Shown here: positions 55,730-64,000 of the stretch, piece after piece
Position numbering within the stretch: position 1 is the first letter of the stretch
How the letters are laid out: every line of letters starts with the position of its first letter
Assembly (NCBI GenBank): GCA_963854735.1
Contig: OY978097.1
Coordinates: 434,001-498,000, forward strand
DNA length: 64,000 nt
Direction of reading: 5' to 3'
From: Marvania coccoides
Lineage: Eukaryota; Chlorophyta; Trebouxiophyceae; Chlorellales; Chlorellaceae
Position numbers and translations under genes: made by a program
The notes under the pieces: model-generated
What the model was told of the DNA's origin: nothing
The model's database searches: none
Seen by the model: only the letters and a program-made list of their open reading frames with translations

Positions 55730-57443
55730 TCAGTTGAGAAGTAATATGTTTATACATGTATAAGTAATCAGCGCCATGGCGGCCGCCAGCAGCGCTGCCC
55801 CGCCCCAAAATAGCTTGCTCCGCATTGCACTGTACACCAAGAAGGCAGAGGGAGAGGGCGGCTGCTCCTCGCCCCCTCCCGCAGCCTCAGAATGCTGCAG
55901 CAACGGATCTGCCTCAGACGCTGCCGTGCCGTGCTTGCTATACGCACGCTCCATCATCAGAGCTCCCGGCAGCCCCATGATAATGCAGCTGCCGCAGGTA
56001 CCGCCGACTAGAGCAAAAACCGCGCCGAGATCACGAACGACCAGCGCGATAGCAAGGCTGCCGAGGTAGAACAGCAGCGTCTCTGCAGCGATGAAGTAAT
56101 TGCCGCCGAGTTGGATGCCAGTTGTTGCTGCCACCACGTCTCGAATGGCTTGTCGCGCTGGAAGGTGGTTGACGGGGTAGCTGGCGATCTCGAGCACGCC
56201 CACGACCCCTCGCACAACTTGAACGAGCTTGTCGGTAGCTGGAAACGTGTTGAGAACGTTGGACTGAACAGAGGTCGGGAAAGCTAGGTAGACCGAGAGC
56301 CCAACCGCTGCATAGCCAAGCGCCGTGGTGGCAACTGGAAGAAGAAAAAAAAACCGATTTAGGGTTTAGAGTTAAAGTGTGTGAATCAAGTTTCAAATTT
56401 GTGTGTGTTTAGTATATTTTTTATATGTACAACTTACTGGCCACGATGATGACCTGTGTCATGCCCAGCAGCTTTGGACTTCTCGGCCGTCGGGTCTTGG
56501 CGCCTGCCGCCTGCCGCAGCGCCTGCAGGCCCAGCCACTGCGGCACCATCTCGGCAGTGAGCTCGTTAAATACTGCCACAACCTGGGCATGGCACTGCAG
56601 CCCAAACACTGCAATAGGGATCGCTGTCATGAAAGAGGAGGAGAAGGCGGAGGAGCCTTGAAAGGGGTGGGCAGAATGCAGAATCATGGCGCCGCTTTTT
56701 GCCACGAGGGCGGTGATGACTGCCACAAACGCAACGAAGTTGACGGCGCTGATGCCTGCATGCGTGCAGAGTTCAAACAGTATTATTGAGGGATAATGAA
56801 GATATACAACCCATGGAAATATGACGGGAAAAAACCCGGGCTCATGAAAAATTATAAAGTTTTTCTTGAACCCACCAGCAGCTGCTCCGAGTGTCCTTCC
56901 AAAGCACAGTGGTAGCACCATGGTGCTGCTGATGCCTACGATCACCGCCTCACGCGACCCCCACCACCCGGGCAGTCCCAAAGTGTGGACCAGCGGCGAA
57001 AAGCAGTCCCCAATGATGATCAGGTATGCAACGGCGCTGCCAAATGTGTAGAGAAAGACCGAAAGGTTGAGAAAAGTGCTGGCGGCGGGGCCCAGCGACT
57101 TCCGTACCAGCTCGCCGTAACTTCCAGCGCCTGGGGGAAGGGAAGGGGAGAGTAAAGAGCACAGCGCAAACGAATATAGGTGGAGTTTCAACAGAAAACA
57201 GGTCAACAAGTTCTCACCGGTGGCTTCAGCCCAGCGGCTGAGGACGTACAGGGTCAAAGATTCGACGGCACCAACCACAGCCAAAATGCAGAGCCCTCCA
57301 GCCCAGCCGGCGCATTTGAACGCGAAAGGGAGGCTAAGGACGCCGGCGCCGACAGCTGCGTTAATCAGGAGGGAGACAGCCTGCGCTGGAGAGGCCAAGG
57401 ACGGTAGCTCTTCAATCAAACTGACAGCTGGGAACTCTGCCAT
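55730..57443 (-). CDS. Amino-acid transporter, AAAP family (SLC38-like)
   Basis: Minus-strand exons 57443-57218, 57130-56876, 56755-56438 and 56334-55730 give 467 aa. The protein is a multi-pass permease with about 11 membrane segments. The N-terminal segment INAAVGAGVLSLPFAFKCAG is the AAAP/SLC38 signature. Later segments include AYLIIIGDCFSPL, ISAVNFVAFVAVI, the SxxFMTAIPIAVFGLQCHAQV segment, and LAIALVVRDLGAVFALVGG. SLC38-type carriers move neutral amino acids at the vacuole or plasma membrane. The loop before the last helix is acidic. The substrate is unknown. Confidence 0.9.
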
Positions 57444-57768
57444 GATGAAAATAATTGGGCCTCCCCACTTCCCCTGCTAGCACATCATATATCCATACAT
57501 TTTTTTATTTGAATTATTCATCGTGAAAGCCCTTTTTTTTTCACTCTCAGAGTCTTCCCCCTTCAAATTTTCCGCCAAGTAAAAAATCGCTTGTTCAGAG
57601 GCCCTATTTAAATTATATATATTGAATCGCATTCAAAGACGCGTGCTCCTTGACATCAAGCGCGCCTGGAGTCATGAGGCGACGCTAAAAAACAAAAATT
57701 CTTGTGTGTCTACTAGAAAAAATTGGGCCCCTGTGGCAGTAATTCTTTGCGATCAGGCGTCTCCTACA
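57444..57768. other. Divergent promoter region
   Basis: About 0.33 kb between the amino-acid transporter and golgin genes. The golgin frame is open upstream of its ATG to 57622 but has no earlier ATG. Confidence 0.5.
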
Positions 57769-60700
57769 ATGACTAGCCCACTCAAAATTCCGGCGTCCAT
57801 CGCCAAGGCCTCGCGGGAGGAGCTCGAGAGAATGTTGATCTCCACCTTGCAGAAATTAAAGGCTCGGGACAAGAAGATCGAGGAGCTTAACAAGAGCGAC
57901 CCTCCTATCAACGGCACCCCCGCCCCGTCTGCTGCTGCAGAACAGCAGCGCGTGCAAGAGTTGGAAGCCACCCTGTCGGCGCTCCAAGCCAAGCTTCTTG
58001 CGTCCGAAGAGGCCTTCAACATGCGCCTGTCTGGCGAGACCGAGCTGCTGCATACCCAGGTTTCCAAGGCCCACCGCGAGCTGGAGCAGGAGCGCGAGGG
58101 GAGCGTGTCCCTCCAAGAGCAGCTGACGTCTCGTGAAGCGCTCATAGAGCAGCTACAAGAGGCAGCAGCGGCGCAAGAAGAGCAGCTGGAGCAGCTCAAA
58201 CAAGCCAGCGCGAATGTCGACAGCGCGAGCGCGGCCGCCGAGGAGTGGGTGGCAGAGCGGAAAATGCTACAGGCGAGCAGCGATGCTGCAGAAAAGCAGG
58301 CGGCGGAGGCTGCAGCTGCGGCGGACGCGGCCAAGGCGCGCGTCACAGACCTGGAGGCCAAGTTGAAGAACCAGGTGGCCGAGAGCGCAGCCGCTGCGGA
58401 TGCTGCAGCGGCCCGAGTTGCCAACGGGGAGGCAAAACTTGAGAAGACGACTGCAGAGAGCGTGGCAGCAGTGAAGGCAGCCAAAGGCCGCGCTGAGGAG
58501 CTGGAGGCTCAGCTGGAGAAGCAGACGGCAGAGGGCCAGGCGGCAGTGGAGGCTGTCAATGCAACGGCGGCAGAATTGGAGGCTCAGCTCGCTGCCGCCG
58601 CCGCAGAGGTCGCTGCGCTGCAGGCACAGGTGGCAGAACCGCCTGGAGGCGAGGTGATGGCGACACTAGAGCAGCGGGAGGCCGAAATTTCGGAGCTGAA
58701 GGCCGCCGCTGCCGCCCAAGACACTGAGCTGCTGCATCTGAAGCAGCAGGTGGCCGCTGCATCTGACACAGCGGGCGCCGCTGCGGAGGAGTGGGCCGCT
58801 GAGCGTGCTGCGCTGGCAGCCCGCGTGGAAGCTGCCGAGAAGCTGGCAGCAGAAAGTGCAGAGGCGGTGAAGAGGGCACAAGCGCACTCCGCCGAGTTGA
58901 TGGCAAAGCTGGAGGCGCAGACGGTAGAGGTTGTGGCTCTGAAGGACGCCGCGCAGGAGGATGCGCCTGGAGACGGCCTGAAGGGAGAGCTGGAGGAGGC
59001 TCAAAAGGCAGCCACCGCTCTGCAGGAGCAGATTACAGGTCACGAAGCAACCATCGCGCAGCTGAAGGCCGCCAGTGCCGCCCAAGAGGAGGAGCTCGCC
59101 GCGCTGAGGCAGGCTGCAGCGACCAAAGTTGGTTCTGACGCCAAAGAGGAGTTTGCCGCTGAGCGTGACATGCTGCAATCTCAGGCGGCGGAGGCTGCCG
59201 CTGCGCTGGAAGCTGCCAAGGACCGCGCTGTGGAACTGGAGGGCCAGCTGGAGGCGCAAAGCGCGGAAATCGCTGCACTGAAGGTGGTAGCGGTGGCGGC
59301 AGCAGCAGCTGATTCTGGGACCACCGCTGCTGACGCTGGAGACCTCGAGGCAGAGCGCTCCAAGGCATGCGCAGCCGAGATTCAGGTGCAAGTGCTGCAG
59401 CAGGCGCTGTTTGAGGCACAAGAGAGCCTGTCTGCCGCTCAGACCGCTGCTGACGTTGTCCCGAAGCTGCAGCAGCGCATCGAGGAGCTCGAGGCGGCAG
59501 CCAAGGCGGTGTCAGAGGAGATGTTTGGCAAGATTAAGGCGGCGGAAGGCGCGGAAGCTGCCGCAGAGGGCCGGGCAAAGGAGGCTGAGGCTGCTGTTGC
59601 CGCCGCCCGCAAAGGGAAGGAAGCTGCCGAGGCTGCGGCCGCTGAGGCTGCTCGCGAGTCTTCCCAGCGGATCGCCGGCCTGCTGGAGGAGGCGACACGA
59701 CTGCAGGCGGAGTTGGAGGAAGCTAGAGAGAAGCTGGAGGCGACGGCGGCAGCAACTGCTACTGCAGAGCCTGGCACCCCCAAGCTGACGGCTGCGCAGC
59801 CCTCAACTGAAAGTGCGGAAGCTGATGCCGCTATTGAAGCCTCTGCTCCTGCCGCTCCTGCTGCTCACGGCTCTGCCGACGATGCCACCGCTGCTTTGCA
59901 CGCTGAGTGCGACAGGCTGACCAAGGAGGTGACTGAGACGAAGCGCAGGTTTGCGCTGGCGGTGAAGAAGAAGCAAAACGAGTCTGCGGCGAAGTGAGTT
60001 GTCTACATACTGTGGAATATTATTGTTGGAAGGCGGTAGAAACAGCAGAATACTATATTTTTTGCTCTAACAACTTCTGTCGTACTTTCTCCGTATAGGA
60101 TTGCTGAAATGGAGGGCAAGGTGACAGCCGCCGAGAAGCAAGCAGCCGAGGCTGAAGCTTCTGCGAAGAAGAAGCAGGATGAGATGGCCGCCACGTGAGT
60201 TGGAGGGAGAAAAATACACTTTTGAATGCAAAACATGTTTTGCTACTGTTATTAGGTCATCAAATCGAAATATACAGATTCTTACTCTCCTCGCTGTTCC
60301 TCTTTCCTAACAATCTATTGCAGAATCACCGAGCTGGAGGGCAAGGTGGCAGCTGCTGAGACCGCTGCCGCAGAAGCCGCAGCAGCGGCGGAAAAGCAGC
60401 CCTCGGCTGATCTGGAACGCGCGGTGGAGGCCGCTCGAGCCGAGGTGGCCCAGATCAAGAAGGAGGTGGAGACAGAGCGTGCACGGTTTAAACGAGCTAT
60501 TGCCGAGTCCAAGCGCCGCATCGACGCTGTGCAGCGAGAAAAAGAAGCCGCCGACACGCTGGTGACGGAGTCCCACGCCGAGGCGGAAGCCCTAAAGGTG
60601 GAGCTGGCTGCGGCGCAGCAGCGGGCAGCGGGGGCGCAGCGTGACGCTGACGCCTCTTTGGAAGCGCTGAAGGAGTATAAAACGCGCGCCCATGCGCTGC

Positions 60701-62056
60701 TGAAGGCTAAAGAGACGGAAATTCGGGAAGCCAAGGGCGTGGCGCGGCAGGAGCAGGCCGCAGCGCTGGCCGCGGCGGAGACGTCGGCTGCTGCCGCCCA
60801 GGCGGTGGCTCAACAGGCGCAGCAGGAGCTGGTGGAGCTGCGGCGCAAAGCCGTCGATGACGTGGCGATCGCAGTGGCGGACCGCGACGCCAAGGTGGCT
60901 GAGCTGACGCAGGAGGCGGGGGCGGCAACTGACGCTGCAGCTGCGGCCAACCGGCAGTATGAGCAGCTGAAGCTGCGGTACGAGTCGCTGGAGCTGCGCA
61001 CGCAGCAGCTGCAGCAACAGCTGGGCGAGGTGTCGTCCAGCGCGGCCGAAGCAGCCAAGCTGACAGCGGAGCTCGAGGCAGCACAGAGGGAGCATGCCAC
61101 CGCTCGCGAAGCCGCCATTGCCAGCTCCGCAGCCAAAGAAAACGAGCTCATGGCGTCCAGGGAAGCGTGCGCCATGCTGCGGGAGGAGGTGGCGGCCCTG
61201 CAGAACGCAGTGGACGGGCTGAAGGCAGCGGCTGCTGCCCGGGCTGCTGCTGCGTTGGCTGCTGACGGCAACGCTGCCTCCATGCTGGAGAGGATGCCTT
61301 CCAGCGGGGTCCCAACTCCCATGAGCCCTGCCGCCGCCGCTTCGTTGGGAGACGCCGCCTCTGAGGCCTCTGCCAGCGCTGCGTCGTTGGCAGAGCTGGC
61401 CAGACGGGACCGGGAGCTCCTGGCGGTGCAGCGGCGGGCGTCTGAGCTGGAGCGCGAGGTGGCGGAGCTGGAGCGTGAAGTGGAGCTGCGTGGCACCCAG
61501 GAGTCCGTGCTGAAGGAGACCCTTCGGGAGATGGAGAGGGAAATTAAGAGGATGGAACTGACGGGGAAACAGGGTAAGAAAATCAAGATATATTTCATAT
61601 TGTACATGGAATGCATACGTGGGTTTGTTTTATATTATATGGTTCAATACTCCGGCCTTGTATAAACCTTGCAATGCTGAATCCCATCAACTGACCAATA
61701 TATTCTTTTTATATTTCTTTCATCGTACCGCAGTGGACATGGAGTACTTCAAAAACGTAATGCTGAAGCTGTTTGAGACGGGAGAGGACGAGAGCCTGCT
61801 GCCGGTCGTCGCCACAGTGCTGGAGTTCAGCCCACAGGAACTCGTGCGGTGCCGCACCGCCCTGGAGGAGCGCAGGGCGCACCTGGCAGCGCTGGCAGCG
61901 GCGAGGGATGAAGCTGTCCACGTGACCTCGTACATCTCCAGCTGGCTGGGGCTGGGCGGTGAAGCTGCAGCGGCACCGCAGCTGCCGCCTCATGCGGGCG
62001 GCGGCGCTGGTCAGAGCGAGCAGCTGCAGCGGCCGCCGCAGCTGCCGACAAATTGA
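57769..62056 (+). CDS. GRIP-domain golgin (coiled-coil Golgi tether)
   Basis: Exons 57769-59993, 60099-60194, 60324-61573 and 61734-62056 give 1297 aa. Nearly the whole protein is an Ala/Glu/Lys-rich coiled coil with internal repeats such as AAEEWVAERKML, AAEEWAAERAAL and KEEFAAERDML. The last exon begins with the GRIP domain (about residues 1190-1235): MEYFKNVMLKLFET, LLPVVATVLEFSPQEL, whose Tyr binds Arl1-GTP at the trans-Golgi. The tail after GRIP is Ala/Gly/Gln-rich. The 96-base exon 2 preserves the heptads. The start ATG 57769 is the first in frame. High Ala content is typical of algal coiled coils. Confidence 0.9.
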
Positions 62057-62172
62057 CTCACCGCATTTTGAGATTGCAGAAAGGAGTGGGGAAACTCAGT
62101 ACTGATTGAATTTTGTTAACTTGGAAAGACGTATTTTATTTAATTTATTTTTAAAATTCTTTTTAAATAAGC

Positions 62173-62836
62173 ATGGAGATTCAGCACGGCTTCACCGCGC
62201 TGCATCGAATTGCCAAGGCAGGAGATCTGCAACAGCTGAAGGCGCAGCTGCGGCTGAGGCGCGGCTGCAGCTGAGGTCAACCAGCGTTGATGCTCCGGCA
62301 GCTGGGGACCCCCGACACAGCCCTCCTCATCGCTGCTGCTGGCTGTGTGGCACCGGCACCCAGAGCATAGCTGAATCTACATCTGAAAATTTTGGCCACC
62401 CAGAAGGGGGGGGGGGGTGCGCAGAGTGCGGGCGGCCCTGCCTTGAATGAATTGTCCGAAGCTGGCCCTAGCGGTGGTGGCGGCACGCGGCAGCCGCATA
62501 CGGACACCGAGAAGAAGAAAAAATCCAGCTGCCGACGCGCACACCGACACGCCTGTGAGCCGCGCCAAGGCAGCCATCGCCACGCTGGTGGAGGAGGCCA
62601 AATCCACAGTCACTCCAGACGATATCAAAAGGCGTGGACGCAGATCGGCTACATCCCGTGCTGTCTTGGTCAAGCTTTACGGCTTTGCCGCCGCTGGCTT
62701 GGTAACACCGGCGCAGAGAGAAAAAAGCACGGCGCAGACTGGGTCTACGTCGCAGCGCAGCTGGCCGCGACCATCTCGCGGTAAAAATCGTTCAGTGGGA
62801 GGGGCGAAGAAAATATTCGTGAAGTGCACAAAATGA
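62173..62836 (+). pseudogene. Broken ankyrin-like gene fragment
   Basis: ATG 62173 opens MEIQHGFTALHRIAKAGDLQ, a normal ankyrin start, but TGA at 62272 ends it after 33 codons. Ankyrin-like residues reappear in other frames: VNQR just after the stop, then PDTALLIAAAGC near 62320, separated by one-base shifts (for example at a CCCCC run near 62310). A G run of about 11 sits at 62405. Past it, a frame with ATG 62447 reads SRAKAAIATLVEEAKSTVTP and ends at 62836. No GT-AG splicing I tried restores one frame. It could be a decayed gene, or error in this stretch. Confidence 0.45.
62404..62415 (+). repeat. Poly-G run
   Basis: A homopolymer of about 11 G in the broken ankyrin-like fragment. It is a site prone to indel error or slippage. 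Confidence 0.85.
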
Positions 62837-63107
62837 TGGCCAATCCGGCAGCGCCCCGACTTTGGGGAGGACAGGGAAGGATATGAGGAAATGAGGAAGG
62901 GCCTGATGGCCAGCTGCTGCTGGATATTTGCAACGGGTGTTCTTGGACTGGAGAGTATACGGTGGAGACGACCAGGGGCGCTGAGGGAAAACAAGTGCGG
63001 CTGGAAGAGAGGGTGTGAGAATGACACCTTTACTTCTTCGTGAATGGTGTTTTCGTGGAGGAGAGCCAATAATTAACCGCAGTGTTCTATTTTCTGTAAA
63101 CATCCCA

Positions 63108-64000
63108 CGCAGCAGACATTCCCGCGGGGCACAGCTTACGACAAGCCCGGCGTAGTGGCTTCTGGCCGTGGCCGTGGCGGTGTCATTTGGTGCACGACTC
63201 GCCCACCCGCTCCCTGTCAGCGCTGCGTGTGGACCATGCAGGCGAAGTCTGCCAACTCAGCACTGCCGCTGAGCTGCCGGATTGGGTGTGTGTCGTGCCC
63301 ATATGATGGTCAGATAGACCCATCTGCATTTTGTTTGGCTGTCGTTTTCGATTGCTTTAATGCTGACAAAAGCATTTTTTTTCTCCTACGTTAAACCCTG
63401 CAGGCACAACGCGGATTTGGGACGGGGAGGTCAAATGGAGGCAGCGCTGTGCTCACCATGGACAAAAACGACCGCAGGCACGACCAATACTCTCCACTGA
63501 AGCATTTTCTTCGGTTTCTTCTTTCATCCAGATCACATTTTTACGCTCAATTCTTTGACCCTTGTTTGTCTTGCATGGCCGTGATGCCTTGCGCTTTGGT
63601 GTCCGAGGGCGGCGGGGCCTATGCCGTCACTTGCAGCCACACTGAGACCATCGTGTGCTGGGATTTTTGCATGCAGAGCCCTCTATACGATCTTGCCACA
63701 GGCAACGCAGAGGCCCTATCGCTGGCATGGGACGCGACTAGCCGCAGCCTGCTGGCGTGCCGTCATTACGACTATCACAAAACGATTACAATTCTTATAA
63801 CGCTTACGACTAAGATGAGGAGTCACTGGACTACGATGGCTGGCCGAAATGACACCACCGGCCGGACGATTTCCCGCACTGTTGGGACGCGGAAGGGCCT
63901 GTCGTTATCACGTACAAGTTCTCTGAGGCGCCGAACCTCGAGGTGCTGCCGGGAGTACGGTGATGAATAAGAGGGTGATTATGGCGAGTGTGATGGCATG
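63108..64000 (+). pseudogene. Broken WD40-like gene fragment, runs off the window
   Basis: WD40-like blades are spread over different frames. An exon ending PYDG joins across a 63316-63403 intron to GTTRIWDGEVKW, a clear blade end. A later stretch, SHTETIVCWDFCMQ and then GNAEALSLAWDATSRSLLA (63640-63760), is another blade. The frame then shifts by one base in an A run near 63778. The next clearly protein-like stretch (NDYNSYNAYD ... CWDAEGPVVITYKFSEAPN) contains an in-frame TAA and TGA before its stop near 63960. The upstream 62 kb shows no such damage, so decay is likelier than general sequencing error. The 3' end is outside the window. Confidence 0.5.

Noticed and set aside
1..64000. CRISPR arrays, tRNA/rRNA genes, transposons
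   Set aside because: No regular spacer-repeat pattern, no tRNA-like arm set, no long terminal or inverted repeats and no transposase or reverse transcriptase motif were seen by eye. A tRNAscan-SE and RepeatMasker run would settle it.

Overview
The window is nuclear DNA of a photosynthetic eukaryote, most likely a chlorophyte green alga. Almost every gene is built from a few exons joined by short GT-AG introns (about 70 to 450 bases) whose phases close exactly. Green-lineage markers are a pseudo-response regulator with a CCT motif, a plastid-type GroES co-chaperonin, an NCA2/DGS1 protein, an organellar helical-repeat (OPR-like) protein and a prolyl 4-hydroxylase with a C-terminal ShKT domain. 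Exons are GC-rich with Ala/Gln-rich runs, and intergenic DNA is AT-rich. I found no tRNA, rRNA, CRISPR array or recognisable transposon. All gene models and families come from reading the sequence and from family knowledge; no database search was run.

Layout: 0-11 kb holds a SLC35B/UAA transporter, SF3B4, a 147-aa unknown, NAD-pathway quinolinate phosphoribosyltransferase, a secretory ankyrin protein and mitochondrial EF-Tu. 11-21 kb holds an ICE2/NARG2-like protein, the pseudo-response regulator, plastid CPN10 and an NADH pyrophosphatase. 21-31 kb holds an Aven-like protein, an ENT-like transporter, an ankyrin protein, PEX11, a short-chain dehydrogenase and a secreted alpha-barrel protein. 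31-44.5 kb holds an MSS51-like MYND protein, proteasome beta5, NCA2/DGS1, a coiled-coil protein, prolyl 4-hydroxylase and SUMO. 44.5-57.5 kb holds an OPR-like protein, a SPRING-like secretory protein, two tandem RCC1-repeat secreted paralogues flanking an unknown 203-aa gene, and an amino-acid transporter. 57.5-64 kb holds a GRIP golgin, then a frame-broken ankyrin/WD40-like stretch that runs off the end.

The genes do not form a pathway cluster; this is an ordinary gene-dense algal locus. Organelle and secretory functions recur: mitochondrial translation and carrier proteins, plastid folding, peroxisome division, Golgi tethering and secreted cell-surface proteins.

The most rewarding item is the tandem RCC1 pair (49754-51720 and 53497-55345). 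Three introns are shared and two are private to each copy. One shared intron has become GC-AG in one copy. Cysteine pairs appear and vanish together, blade by blade. Other points of note are an NADH pyrophosphatase whose stop codon overlaps a consensus splice donor facing a plausible extra exon, and the pseudogene-like 3' end of the window.
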